A stretch of 64,000 bases of DNA, from the NCBI GenBank assembly GCA_905214465.1, contig CAJMMD010000012.1:7882-71881 (forward strand). The letters are read 5' to 3'. This DNA comes from an uncultured bacterium. GTDB taxonomy: Bacteria > Actinomycetota > Coriobacteriia > Coriobacteriales > Coriobacteriaceae. The notes beneath the pieces were generated by a model that had not been told where the DNA came from, made no database searches, and worked only from the letters and a program-made list of their open reading frames with translations. The position numbers and the translations under genes are program-made. Shown here piece after piece: positions 24,850 through 33,615 of this stretch (positions within the stretch are counted from its first letter, which is position 1; each line of letters begins with the position of its first letter).

Positions 24850-24926
24850 TGGTAGCCCGTACCAGATTCGAACTGGTGATCTCCGCCTTGAGAGGGCGGC
24901 GTCCTAAACCGCTAGACGAACGGGCC
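24850..24926 (-). tRNA. tRNA-Glu (CTC)
   Basis: The 77-base minus-strand tRNA has acceptor GGCCCGT pairing with ACGGGCT (one G-U), anticodon loop CCCTCTCAAGG with anticodon CTC, T-loop GTTCGAATC and an encoded CCA end. A promoter lies upstream and a terminator downstream, so it is a single-gene transcription unit. Confidence 0.93.
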
Positions 24927-24960
24927 ACATGACATCTGCACTGCCGTGCTGCAAGGAAAT

Positions 24961-24989
24961 ATATTACGGGACAAAAAACATCAGCGCAA
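24961..24989 (-). promoter_or_regulatory. Promoter of tRNA-Glu
   Basis: On the minus strand TTGCGC (24984-24989) is followed after 17 bases by TAATAT (24961-24966), about 35 bp before the tRNA 5' end. Confidence 0.6.
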
Positions 24990-25053
24990 GAAGTAATTCC
25001 AAATTGCCGAAAAATTGTCGACAGGTTATGGAACGCGCAGGTCAACTAATTAG

Positions 25054-26448
25054 CTAATTCAAGTTGAGATGAACCAAAAGGGTTTCGCGATCGTTGGGGA
25101 TGTTGTCCTCGATAACGGCTTCGAGGGCGGCGTTGAGTAGCTGGCCTAGCTCGGGCCCCGGCTTCACACCGACACGAATCAAGTCGCCGCCGTTGATAGC
25201 AAGCATCTTGAGCGAATAGGGCTCCCCCGCCTCCAACAAATCATGGGCGAGTGAGCGCATCTCTTCGATCGTCTCGACGTAAAAGAAGCACGACGGCGCC
25301 TTGCCCAGCGTGTCGGCACGCTTAAGGTCCATGAGCTCGTCCATCAGACGCGGCGTATCGACACCCTCGCCCGAAAGCGCGCGCATCATATTGAGCAGGC
25401 AGGAACGGTCGGGGCGTAGCGGCTTGTCATGGTATTTGATCAGCAGGCACACATCGCGCACCAAATCGTGCGAGAGCGCCAGGCGATCCATGATGACACG
25501 CGCCTTCTTGGCGCCGAGCTCGGGATGACCGTAGAAGTGGCCGCTGCCGTCGTGATCGACCGTAAAGCACTCGGGTTTGGAAACGTCGTGCAAAAACGCA
25601 GCCCACATAAGGCTCGACGAGGGCGCGACGCCGTCGCACAGCGCCAGCTCCCCTGCCACCGTCAGCACGCGGGCGATATGCTCGTAGACGTTAAACGCAT
25701 GATAGACGCTGCGTTGATCAAACCCGCGAGCGGACGCGAGCTCGGGCACGGCGGCGCAAACAAGCTCGGGGTAGCGCAGCATCGCGTCTCCCCCATGGCC
25801 GGTCGAAAGGATACCCTCGAGCTCAATGCCCACGCGCTCGCGCGCCACAGCATCGAGCAGCGGCGCGCACTCGGCAAGCGCCTGTTTAGTCTTAGGCTCG
25901 ATCATAAAATCCAGACGGCAGGCAAAACGCACCGCGCGCAGCATGCGAAGCGCGTCCTCGTTAAAACGACGCTTGGGATCTCCAACGGCGCGGATGAGCT
26001 CGCGGTCTAGGTCGCCCTGACCATCGTAGCGGTCGACAAGACCACGCTCGGGATGCCAGGCCATAGCGTTAACGGTAAAGTCACGACGCGCCAGATCGTC
26101 CTCAAGCGACGCCGCACGCTCCACACTCTGGGGATGGCGGCCGTCGGTGTAAAAGCCGTCTAGGCGGTAGGTGGTGACCTCAATGCGCTCATCATCGCAA
26201 ATAGCCGTGATGCCGCCAAATTTTATGCCCGACTCAACCACGGCAATACCAGCCGCTTCGAGCGCCTCTTTGGACTCCTGCCACAGGCCGCTGCAGCACA
26301 TGTCAACATCGTGGCTGGGGCGTCCCATCAGGGCATCACGTACCCAACCGCCCACGTACCAAGCCTCAAGACCTGCTGCCTCAAGCGCACGCAGGACACG
26401 GATAGAGGCATCGGTCGGCTGCGTACCGTTGAGCGAAACATTGCACAT
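25054..26448 (-). CDS. cca: CCA tRNA nucleotidyltransferase with HD domain
   Basis: Adds or repairs the 3' CCA of tRNAs. The 464-residue protein has a class-II nucleotidyltransferase head (GGWVRDALMG, then DVDM carrying the metal-binding aspartates), the RRDFTVNAM motif, RNA-binding helices (RFNEDALRMLRAVRFA) and a metal-dependent HD domain (FLHDVSKPE). The ATG at 26448 follows AGGAGG. Its tRNA-Glu neighbour already encodes CCA, so a repair role is likely for that tRNA at least. Confidence 0.93.
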   Translation of the reverse strand: MCNVSLNGTQPTDASIRVLRALEAAGLEAWYVGGWVRDALMGRPSHDVDMCCSGLWQESKEALEAAGIAVVESGIKFGGITAICDDERIEVTTYRLDGFYTDGRHPQSVERAASLEDDLARRDFTVNAMAWHPERGLVDRYDGQGDLDRELIRAVGDPKRRFNEDALRMLRAVRFACRLDFMIEPKTKQALAECAPLLDAVARERVGIELEGILSTGHGGDAMLRYPELVCAAVPELASARGFDQRSVYHAFNVYEHIARVLTVAGELALCDGVAPSSSLMWAAFLHDVSKPECFTVDHDGSGHFYGHPELGAKKARVIMDRLALSHDLVRDVCLLIKYHDKPLRPDRSCLLNMMRALSGEGVDTPRLMDELMDLKRADTLGKAPSCFFYVETIEEMRSLAHDLLEAGEPYSLKMLAINGGDLIRVGVKPGPELGQLLNAALEAVIEDNIPNDRETLLVHLNLN

Positions 26449-26540
26449 GCCTATGGCCTCCTGCGACTATCAAATTGGCTATCGATTGCGTCTGCAAGAA
26501 GTCTAGCAAGAAACAGCCTCCACTGCACACGCAAGTCCGA

Positions 26541-26580
26541 TAAACAAAAACGCATCCGTCCTGGTCTAAGACGGATGCGA
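26541..26580 (-). terminator. Terminator downstream of the first PfkB-family kinase
   Basis: Perfect 10-bp stem CGCATCCGTC (26551-26560) with GACGGATGCG (26570-26579). The minus-strand transcript continues with TTTTTGTTT. Confidence 0.85.
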
Positions 26581-26612
26581 AATAATTGAACTATTCAGGC
26601 AAGGTGCCGGAA

Positions 26613-27545
26613 CTAGCAAACCTGACGAATTGCAATACCCTTCTGATACTCATCGACCTTGGCAAAATCGCCCAGACCCGGGCACTCGACCACGTTGGCG
26701 CCGGTGGCCATCGAGAGGCGCAGGGCGTCCTCGACGCGCTCGGGAGCGTCGTGCCACACGGACAGGAAGGCGGCCAGCGAAGAGTCACCGGCGCAAACGG
26801 TCGACAGCAGCTTGACCTCAAAGGTACGGTTGGCAAACCAGATGTGCTCGCCGTTGGAGAAGTACGCGCCGGCGCCACCCAGGGTCAACAGCACGTTCTT
26901 GGTGCCCTTGGCATGCAGCTCGGCCATGGCAGCCTTGACGGACTCATCGTCGCCGCCGCTCACCTTAATGCCAAAGATGTCGAGCAGCTCGTCGTCGTTA
27001 GGCTTAATGAGGAGCGGCTCCATAGCAATGAGGTCGGCCAACTGATGGCTCGAAATATCGAGCACGAACTCGGCGCCCTTTGCCTTAACGCGGCGAAGCA
27101 CCTCGGCCAGGAAGCCCTCAGAGGTGTTGGGGGGCAGCGAGCCGCTAATGACCAGGCAGGTCATGTCCTCGAGCGAATCGATCAGCTCAAACATCTCCTG
27201 CTCGTTGGCCTCGTTGATGGCGGCACCGGCGTTGACCATGTTGTACTCGGTGTCGGGACCGGCATTGAGGAACACGTTGACACGCGTGATGCCGTCAGTC
27301 CACACGGGCTTGACGGGCACGCCCAGGGCCTCGGCGCCCTTAACGATATACTCACCCGAGAAGCCGGCGAAGAAGCCCAGGATCGTGGTGTCGACGCCGT
27401 AGTGGTCGAGCGTAAACGAAACGTTGAGACCCTTGCCGTTGGGGGTGTAGACAGCGTTACGGGTGCGGGTAACGGTGTTGGCGGACAAGCCATCGCAGGA
27501 GATGTTGTAGTCAATAGCGGGATTTGCAGTAAGCGTGTAAATCAT
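26613..27545 (-). CDS. fruK: 1-phosphofructokinase-like sugar kinase (PfkB family), copy 1
   Basis: PfkB-family kinase of the 1-phosphofructokinase/tagatose-6-phosphate kinase type, 310 residues. The start YTLTANPAIDYN is the usual TLNPA(I/L)D opening. The region GITRVNVFL and the anion-hole/catalytic-base segment TVCAGDSSLAAF, with the predicted base Asp, are present. The canonical GAGD motif reads CAGD. It would phosphorylate fructose-1-phosphate from the PTS to fructose-1,6-bisphosphate. The ATG at 27545 has AAAGGAA upstream; an in-frame ATG 15 bases earlier is less well placed. A close paralogue lies immediately upstream. Confidence 0.85.
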   Translation of the reverse strand: MIYTLTANPAIDYNISCDGLSANTVTRTRNAVYTPNGKGLNVSFTLDHYGVDTTILGFFAGFSGEYIVKGAEALGVPVKPVWTDGITRVNVFLNAGPDTEYNMVNAGAAINEANEQEMFELIDSLEDMTCLVISGSLPPNTSEGFLAEVLRRVKAKGAEFVLDISSHQLADLIAMEPLLIKPNDDELLDIFGIKVSGGDDESVKAAMAELHAKGTKNVLLTLGGAGAYFSNGEHIWFANRTFEVKLLSTVCAGDSSLAAFLSVWHDAPERVEDALRLSMATGANVVECPGLGDFAKVDEYQKGIAIRQVC

Positions 27546-27666
27546 GAATGTTCCTTTCACGAAGCAACGTGTTAATGAAAGTATATTCCACGCTTCGGCA
27601 AAAGGCTACAACAACTCGGTGAACGGTGTGGAACGCGTGAAGCGCGGCTCCGAGGTTCGAGTGGGA

Positions 27667-27703
27667 CAAAAAACGGCGCCCCGGTCGAAACCGGGACGCC
27701 GTA
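27667..27703 (-). terminator. Terminator between the two sugar-kinase genes
   Basis: The arms at 27673-27685 and 27690-27702 (ACGGCG..CCCGGT with ACCGGG..CGCCGT) form a GC-rich stem. The minus-strand transcript ends in TTTTTTGT. Confidence 0.85.
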
Positions 27704-27728
27704 TGCGCACGAGTTTGTCGTGTTTCGC

Positions 27729-28661
27729 TTACTTGCGATCGAGCTTGCGAACGGCAACGCGCTTGCTGTACTCGTCGACGTGACCAAAGTCGCCGATGCC
27801 GACGGACTCAGCAACGTTGGCGCCGGTGGCCATAGCGAGCTTCATGGCCTCCTCGACGTTGTCGCGATCCCTGTACCACTTGTGCAGGAACGCAGCGAGG
27901 GTGCAGTCGCCGGCGCAGACGGAAGAGACAAGCTTGATGTTGAACTCACGCTTGGCATACCAGATGTCCTCGCCGTTGGAGAAGTAAGCGTCACCGCGGC
28001 TACCACGGGTGAGCAGCACGTTCTGGACGCCGGCCTCGTGAGCCAGCTTCATGGCAACGCGGACCTCGTCGTCGGTGTCGACCGGCACGCCGAAGATAGC
28101 CTTCATCTCGTGATGGTTCGGCTTAATGAGCAGCGGCTTCTTGTGAGCGAGCTCCTTGAGCTTGTCGGAGGACAGGTCCAGGACGACGTCGGCGCCACGG
28201 GCCTGAGCGTGCTCCATGACCTGAGCCAGGAAGTCGGGCGTAGCTTTGGGAGGCACGGAGCCGGAGACGATCAGGCACTCAAGGTCGCCCGCGGTGTCCA
28301 GGATGTTGTAGAGCTCCTCCTGATGCTGCGGCGTGATCGGAGCACCGGGGTTCAGGATGCCGTACTCGTGCTGGCCATCGTTGACGTAGGTGTTGATGCG
28401 CGTGATACCGTCGGTCCAGACCGGGCGGCAGAGGCAACCCAGGTTCATGACCTCCTCGACGATGAACTTGCCCGTGAAGCCGGCGAAGAAACCGAGCGCG
28501 ACGGTGTCGACGCCCATCTTCTTAAAGGCGAAGGACACGTCGAGGCCCTTGCCGTTAGCCGTGTAGCTGGCCGAGCCGGTGCGGACGTTCTCGTCGGGCT
28601 CGAGCGGAGAGCTCGAAACCGTCATGTCGACAGCCGGGTTAGCGGTTAGCGTGTAGAACAT
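27729..28661 (-). CDS. fruK: 1-phosphofructokinase-like sugar kinase (PfkB family), copy 2
   Basis: 310-residue PfkB-family kinase, clearly paralogous to its downstream neighbour: the same length, the YTLTANPAVDMT opening, GITRINTYV and the same modified CAGD catalytic segment (SSVCAGDCTLAAF). It lies 74 bases after ptsI with GGGGG before the ATG, and is probably the fruK of the fructose PTS operon. The two copies may differ in substrate (for example fructose-1-P versus tagatose-6-P or another ketose phosphate); the sequence alone does not say. Confidence 0.85.
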   Translation of the reverse strand: MFYTLTANPAVDMTVSSSPLEPDENVRTGSASYTANGKGLDVSFAFKKMGVDTVALGFFAGFTGKFIVEEVMNLGCLCRPVWTDGITRINTYVNDGQHEYGILNPGAPITPQHQEELYNILDTAGDLECLIVSGSVPPKATPDFLAQVMEHAQARGADVVLDLSSDKLKELAHKKPLLIKPNHHEMKAIFGVPVDTDDEVRVAMKLAHEAGVQNVLLTRGSRGDAYFSNGEDIWYAKREFNIKLVSSVCAGDCTLAAFLHKWYRDRDNVEEAMKLAMATGANVAESVGIGDFGHVDEYSKRVAVRKLDRK

Positions 28662-28735
28662 TTACAGTACCCCCTGTATATGTGAGGGCCGCGTGGCCGG
28701 CCCATTCCAACCACGCGGTTACCTCTGATACCAAA

Positions 28736-30445
28736 TTAGCGAGCTGCGGACTCGAGCAGTGCCTTGACCTCGGCAGCGGTGTTGCAGGCGAGCGCCTTCT
28801 CGGCGAGCTCGTCGCACTCGGCCTTGGTCCACTGGCTGATGGTCTTGCGGGCGCGCAGGATGGACGGAGCGCTCATCGAGAACTCCTCCAGGCCCCAGCT
28901 GATCAGCAGCGGCTCGAGCAACGGATCGGCAGCGGCCTCGCCGCACATACCGACCATGATGCCGGCCTTCACGCCGCTCTCGATGATGTTCTTGAGCGAG
29001 CGAAGCACGGCGGGATAGTAAACCTGGTACAGGTTGGAGATGGTGTCGTTGCCACGGTCGGCACACATGGTGTAGCCGATCAGGTCGTTGGTGCCGATGG
29101 AGAAGAAGTCGGCGACCTCGGCCAGGCGGTCAGCGAGCAGCGAGGCGGCAGGCGTCTCGACCATAATGCCGACCTCGATGTTCTCGTTGAACTTGCGGCC
29201 CTCTTCGGTCAGCTCGGTCTTGCACTGCTCGACAAGCTCCTTAACAGCCAAGACTTCCTCGACGCAGGTGACGAGCGGGATCATGATCTTGACGTCACCG
29301 AAGGCGCTGGCGCGCAGCAGGGCGCGGAGCTGGACCTTGTACTGGTCGGGGTTGGCCAGGCAGTAACGCACGGCGCGGAAGCCCATGAAGGGGTTCTCTT
29401 CCTTGACCATGTGCAGGTACGGAATCTCCTTGTCGCCACCCACATCGAGCGTGCGGATGATGACCGGAGCGCCCTTGAGCGCGCTGGCGACCTTACGGTA
29501 GGCGTTGAACTGCTCCTCCTCGGAAGGAAGCTCAGCAGAGTCCATGAACAGGAACTCGGAACGGAACAGGCCGATAGCCTCGGCGTCGTGATCGAGCGCG
29601 TTGGGCACGTCATCGGGGTTGCCGATGTTGCAGGCGATGATCTTCTTGATGCCATCGGCAGTCACGGACGGCTTGCCGCGGAAGGCCTCGAGGGCTGCCT
29701 TCTCGGCAGCGAAGGCCTCGGCCTTGGCGGTGTAGGCAGCGAGCGTCTCCTCGTCGGGATCGGCCTCGACGATACCCTTGCCACCGTCGACGACGACAGT
29801 CATGCCGTTGCGCAGCGCGGTGCAGCTGTTGGAAACCGAAAGGACAGCCGGGATCTCGAGGGCGCGCGCGATAATCGCAGAGTGCGACGTGCGGCCGCCG
29901 GTCTCGGTGACGATACCGGCAACGTGAGCCTTATCGATCGTGGCGGTCATGGACGGCGTGAGGTCGTGCACGACAACGACGGTGTTCTCGGGCAGGACGG
30001 AGAGGTCGACGACCTCCTTGCCCAGCAGCTCGGCCAGAATACCGGTGCGGATGTCGGCGATGTCGGCCGCGCGCAGACGGAACATCTCATCATCCATGGA
30101 CAGGAACATGTTCTCGAACATGGTCGAGGTGTCCATGAGCGCCTGCTCGGCGCAGGTGCCGCCGTCAATGGCGGCGTTGATGGCGTCGGTCATGCCCGGA
30201 TCCTGAGCCAGGACAATGTGTCCGCTCATGATCTCGGCCTCGGCCTCGCCCACCGTCTCCTTCATGTGGTCGGCCTGAGCCTGGGTCTTCTCGCAGAAGA
30301 CCGAAAGAGCGGTCTGATAGCGCTCCTTCTCTGCTGCCGAATCAGCAACCTCGTGCGGCTCAAACGTCAAGTCGGGATCGACGGCGACCATGACGGTGCC
30401 GATACCGATGCCCTCGGAAGCGTTGACTCCCTGATACATTCCCAT
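28736..30445 (-). CDS. ptsI: PTS enzyme I (phosphoenolpyruvate-protein phosphotransferase)
   Basis: First enzyme of the sugar PTS; takes phosphate from PEP and passes it to HPr. The 569-residue form (ATG at 30445, preceded by GGAG) has the N-terminal HPr-binding helical region, the swivelling His domain with GGRTSHSAIIAR (phosphorylated His188) and the C-terminal PEP-binding barrel (FRSEFLFMD, GTNDLIGYT, GMCGEAAAD). A TTG 48 bases upstream would extend the frame but adds non-family residues. It follows ptsH, with a terminator-like hairpin between. Confidence 0.92.
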   Translation of the reverse strand: MGMYQGVNASEGIGIGTVMVAVDPDLTFEPHEVADSAAEKERYQTALSVFCEKTQAQADHMKETVGEAEAEIMSGHIVLAQDPGMTDAINAAIDGGTCAEQALMDTSTMFENMFLSMDDEMFRLRAADIADIRTGILAELLGKEVVDLSVLPENTVVVVHDLTPSMTATIDKAHVAGIVTETGGRTSHSAIIARALEIPAVLSVSNSCTALRNGMTVVVDGGKGIVEADPDEETLAAYTAKAEAFAAEKAALEAFRGKPSVTADGIKKIIACNIGNPDDVPNALDHDAEAIGLFRSEFLFMDSAELPSEEEQFNAYRKVASALKGAPVIIRTLDVGGDKEIPYLHMVKEENPFMGFRAVRYCLANPDQYKVQLRALLRASAFGDVKIMIPLVTCVEEVLAVKELVEQCKTELTEEGRKFNENIEVGIMVETPAASLLADRLAEVADFFSIGTNDLIGYTMCADRGNDTISNLYQVYYPAVLRSLKNIIESGVKAGIMVGMCGEAAADPLLEPLLISWGLEEFSMSAPSILRARKTISQWTKAECDELAEKALACNTAAEVKALLESAAR

Positions 30446-30489
30446 TCCTCTCTCCGTGTCATGTGATAAAGCGTTTTGCCATATCCATG

Positions 30490-30530
30490 ACAAAAGAGCG
30501 CAGCTACCTTAAGACAGGTCACTGCGCTCC
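30490..30530 (-). terminator. Intra-operon terminator/attenuator between ptsH and ptsI
   Basis: GAGCGCAG (30496-30503) pairs with CTGCGCTC (30522-30529). The minus-strand transcript then reads TTTTG. The short T run suggests partial termination that would set HPr above enzyme I. Confidence 0.6.
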
Positions 30531-30572
30531 CAAATATGAACTTAGTTGTTCAACATGCGACCCGTTTGAGTT

Positions 30573-30836
30573 CTACTCGCCAAGACCGCTCTTGATGAGC
30601 TCGATGGCAGCAGCCAGAGCCTCGGCCTCGTCGGCGCCGTCGCACTTGACCTCGACCTCGGTGCCGCAGGGGATACCAGCAGCCATGAGGGCCATCGGGG
30701 ACTTGCCGTTGACCTCCTTCTCGGGGGTGACGACCGTCACGTCACAGGCGTACTTGCCCATGGTGGAGGCGAACAGACCAGCCGGACGCATGTGCAGACC
30801 CTGAGGATTAACGAGGGTAGCCTTCTCAGAAACCAT
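30573..30836 (-). CDS. ptsH: Phosphocarrier protein HPr
   Basis: The 87-residue HPr has the active-site His15 in GLHMRPAG and a Ser46 in NGKSPMALM, in the position of the HPr-kinase regulatory serine. It carries phosphate from enzyme I to enzyme II components. It is encoded just upstream of ptsI and downstream of the large palindromes separating it from fruA. AAGGAG lies six bases before the ATG. Confidence 0.92.
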   Translation of the reverse strand: MVSEKATLVNPQGLHMRPAGLFASTMGKYACDVTVVTPEKEVNGKSPMALMAAGIPCGTEVEVKCDGADEAEALAAAIELIKSGLGE

Positions 30837-30979
30837 AGTTGACTCCTTTTTTGTGTTTAACCCCTGTCATGCATGTGGCAGGAGTCAGATTCACGACGTT
30901 GTTTATATTAACTCACATCAAACGGTTTTTCATTGTGTTTCGCACGAATTGTTGGACGGATGTCCTTCCTGTCCGCTCG

Positions 30980-31098
30980 CCTGCCGGGCGGGGCGGTTAA
31001 GTTTGCTGCTCTACAGTCCTGCGCAAGACGGAAAGCACATTAAGTGCTTTCCTTTGCGTGCGGAACTCGCGACAAACTTAACCGCCCCGCCCGGCAGG
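30980..31098. repeat. Long GC-rich inverted repeat with nested hairpin
   Basis: Perfect 26-bp arms at 30980-31005 and 31073-31098 (beginning CCTGCCGGGCGGGGCGG) flank 67 bp. Inside is a nested hairpin, GGAAAGCAC (31030-31038) with GTGCTTTCC (31044-31052), supported by GCGCAA/TTGCGT. The size and symmetry resemble a MITE-like or cruciform intergenic element. Confidence 0.8.
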
Positions 31099-31197
31099 TG
31101 AGCTGCGGGAACTCGGTTGGTCCAAGAAATATCGTGCGAGCGGAATTCTGGCTGAATATTTGTCCGCACGGACGATCCGATAGACGGGCCGCGCTAT

Positions 31198-31288
31198 CCC
31201 CTTCTTCTAAGTTGCGGTGAAATATGGACTGATTTTAGGGTTGAAACATTTAAACAGTCCTTATTTCACCGCAAGTTAGAAGAAGGGG
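31198..31288. repeat. Second long inverted repeat (34-bp arms)
   Basis: The arms at 31198-31231 and 31255-31288 match at 32 of 34 positions (ends CCCCTTCTTCTAA and TTAGAAGAAGGGG) around a 23-base AT-rich loop. It is adjacent to, but unrelated in sequence to, the preceding palindrome. Confidence 0.8.
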
Positions 31289-31292
31289 GATG

Positions 31293-31328
31293 AAAAAAGG
31301 CGAGGGCTCGTGGGGAGTCCTCGCCTTT
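31293..31328 (-). terminator. Terminator of fruA
   Basis: GGCGAGG (31299-31305) with CCTCGCC (31319-31325); the minus-strand transcript then has TTTTTTC. Confidence 0.85.
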
Positions 31329-31363
31329 GTTACAGGGGGCGATGTTATTCGCGTACTGTGGGA

Positions 31364-33343
31364 TTAGACCAGGCGGGCGTTGATCGTCTTGGCGATCTCG
31401 GCGGCGTCGGTGGAACCCTTGACGGTGCCACGGAAGTCCTCGTCCATGAGCGCCTCGGCGACCTTGGACAGGATCTTGAGGTGCGTGGTGCCAGCCTGTG
31501 CACCGGGGATGAGCAGGGCGATAGCCACGTTGACGGGAGCGCCGTCCATGGTGTCCCAACCGGTCACGCCAGACTCGTCCTTGACGACGATGACGGCAGC
31601 CTCGGTAATGGCGTCGGACTTGGCATGCGGGATGGCGAAGCCCTCCATCATGCCCGTGGTGCCCTCGGCCTCGCGGGCCAGGAAGGCGTTCATCACGGCG
31701 TCGGCGTCGCCGGCGATACCGGCCTTGACGGCCTGGTTGGAGACAAAGCTCAGAGCCTCGTCACGAGAGGCGAAGTCCTCGGCGACAAAGACGTTGTCGA
31801 CCTTCACGAAGTCGGCAGCCTCGGCCTTGGGGGCCTCAACCGGCTTGGCTGCAGGAGCGGCCTTCTGGTTCTTCTCGAAGTCGTACTTCTTGAAGGCCAC
31901 GAACAAGATGCCACCGACCACAGCACCGATGAGGATCGCGAGGACCCAAAGCGGACCGTTCTCGACAACGGGCAGGACCAGGAAGCCGCCGTGAGGCGCC
32001 GGATCGTGAACGTTGAACATAATGGTCAGGATCGAGGCGATGGAAGAACCGAGCATCATGATGGGCATGACGGGCCAGATGTTCTTGGTCATGAACGGAA
32101 TGGCGCCCTCGGTGATGTGGGTGCAACCAAGGATGAGGTTGACGACACCGGCGTCATGATCCTCCTGGCTGAAGTACTTCTTGCCGACGACGACGGCGAA
32201 GGTGGTGATCAGCGGCGGAACGATGCAGGCGGCGGAAACGGCAGCCATGAAGTTGGTGCCGAAGTTGTAGGTCTCGGTGCCAACACCGGCGGCCAGGGCC
32301 TCGGTGAGCATAGCCGTACCGGTGACGTAAGCAGCCTTGTTAACCGGGCCACCCATGTCAAAGGCGCACATGCAGCCGATGGCAAGACCCAGGACAACGG
32401 CGCCAGAGGCAGACAGGCCCTTGAGGAAGTCCATCATGGCGGTGTTGATGGCAGCCATGGGGCCGGAGATGCCGAGCATGACCAGGCCGACGATAGCAGT
32501 CGAGAACAGCGGGTACAAAAAGATTGCCTTGAGGCCGTCCAGGTTCTTGGGCAGACCGGCAAAGACCTTCTCGAGCAGCAGGATGACATAGCCAGCGAGG
32601 AAGCCGCCGACGATGCCGCCCAGGAAGCCGAAGCCCACACCGGCGCCACCGGCGTCGATCATGCCGGTATCGGCGTTAACGGGCAGACCCTGGATGGCGA
32701 TCATGCCGGCAACAAAGCCGGGGACGAGCGCCGGGCGCTTGCCGATGGACTCGGCGATGTAGGCGGAAAGCACCGGAACCATGAGGTTCATGGCGATACC
32801 GCCGATAATCTTGAGCATAGCGGCAAAGCTGTTGTAGTCGGCAGCCGTCGAATCGAAGGACGTGATGCCCCACAGGAACGAAACGGCGGTCAGAACACCA
32901 CCGGCGACAACGAAGACCAACATGTGGCTGACGCCATTCATGAGGTGCTTGTAGATGACGTGGCCGATGGACTCCTTCTCCTCGACCTCGTCCTCGACAT
33001 CGGCGGCAGCGGCAACCGTATCGTCGCCCTTGGCGGCGAGCGCGCGGTCAATCAGCTTTCCGGCGGCCTCGACGGACAGGGCCTTGGAAACACCGACGGA
33101 AACCATGGGCTTACCAGCGAAACGCTCAGCCTGGACATCCTTATCGGCTGCGACGACAACGGCCTTGGCACCAGCGATCTCGCTCTTGGTGAGCTCGTTC
33201 TCGACACCGACCTGGCCATGGGTCTCGACCTTAATGGTCAGACCGCGCTCGGCAGCTGCCTTCTCCAGCGCCTCCTTCGCCATGAAGGTGTGCGCGATAC
33301 CGGTCGGGCAACCGGTGGCGGCGATGATGTCAAACTTAGCCAT
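31364..33343 (-). CDS. fruA: PTS fructose transporter, enzyme IIBCA
   Basis: The 659-residue three-domain permease imports fructose and phosphorylates it to fructose-1-phosphate. The order is IIB (phospho-Cys12 in AATGCPTGIAHT), polytopic IIC (about 125-475) and IIA (last 150 residues or so, phospho-His in GFAIPHAKSDAI). Acidic and Ala/Pro/Lys linkers separate the domains. The ATG at 33343 follows GGAGG. Together with ptsH, ptsI and the fruK-like genes it forms a complete fructose phosphorylation route; the divergent RpiR gene is the likely regulator. Confidence 0.92.
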   Translation of the reverse strand: MAKFDIIAATGCPTGIAHTFMAKEALEKAAAERGLTIKVETHGQVGVENELTKSEIAGAKAVVVAADKDVQAERFAGKPMVSVGVSKALSVEAAGKLIDRALAAKGDDTVAAAADVEDEVEEKESIGHVIYKHLMNGVSHMLVFVVAGGVLTAVSFLWGITSFDSTAADYNSFAAMLKIIGGIAMNLMVPVLSAYIAESIGKRPALVPGFVAGMIAIQGLPVNADTGMIDAGGAGVGFGFLGGIVGGFLAGYVILLLEKVFAGLPKNLDGLKAIFLYPLFSTAIVGLVMLGISGPMAAINTAMMDFLKGLSASGAVVLGLAIGCMCAFDMGGPVNKAAYVTGTAMLTEALAAGVGTETYNFGTNFMAAVSAACIVPPLITTFAVVVGKKYFSQEDHDAGVVNLILGCTHITEGAIPFMTKNIWPVMPIMMLGSSIASILTIMFNVHDPAPHGGFLVLPVVENGPLWVLAILIGAVVGGILFVAFKKYDFEKNQKAAPAAKPVEAPKAEAADFVKVDNVFVAEDFASRDEALSFVSNQAVKAGIAGDADAVMNAFLAREAEGTTGMMEGFAIPHAKSDAITEAAVIVVKDESGVTGWDTMDGAPVNVAIALLIPGAQAGTTHLKILSKVAEALMDEDFRGTVKGSTDAAEIAKTINARLV

Positions 33344-33468
33344 GTGTCCCTCCTTCTTGAGTACTGCGCCCGCAGGCGCTCCCCTACACGCGCGTCCTTG
33401 CGCGCTTTTCCACAACTGAAAGATACCAACCCAGCGCTTTCGCGGAAAGGAAAATGTCCCAATTCTCC

Positions 33469-33513
33469 GGTGAAAGGTTCTTTCATAACCGTAAACGGTA
33501 GGTGAAAGTTTAC
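33469..33513. promoter_or_regulatory. Operator candidates between fruA and the RpiR gene
   Basis: TGAAAG-GTT-CTTTCA (33471-33485) is a perfect dyad; ACCGT-AA-ACGGT (33488-33499) is a second. GGTGAAAG recurs at 33469-33476 and 33501-33508, 32 bp apart (three helical turns). The location between divergent fruA and regulator genes makes this a probable RpiR-binding region. Confidence 0.5.
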
Positions 33514-33561
33514 CATCAACACTTGAAACGGCAAGGTGTATCTTGTAATTGAAAATGCCCG

Positions 33562-33567
33562 TATACT
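33562..33567 (+). promoter_or_regulatory. -10-like box of the RpiR gene
   Basis: TATACT sits 49 bp before the start codon in the only AT-rich part of the leader. No convincing -35 at standard spacing. Confidence 0.3.
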
Positions 33568-33615
33568 ATGGCATTACAAAACGATTCCGATTTTCATGCC
33601 AACCAGGAGCCATCC

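Larger units (their letters stand above)
30837..31363. other. 527-bp intergenic region dominated by two large palindromes
   Basis: No gene is visible between ptsH and fruA. The region holds the two inverted repeats listed separately, the fruA terminator and, close to ptsH, an AT-rich part that should contain its promoter. Confidence 0.6.

Noticed and set aside
28682..30466. 594-residue plus-strand frame
   Set aside because: Antisense to ptsI, which is complete and unambiguous.
30980..31098. CRISPR array or tRNA-like element
   Set aside because: Only one inverted repeat pair, no direct repeats with spacers, no tRNA cloverleaf.
31310..33505. 731-residue plus-strand frame over fruA
   Set aside because: Antisense to a PTS permease with all catalytic residues; composition is that of reverse-complemented GC-rich codons.
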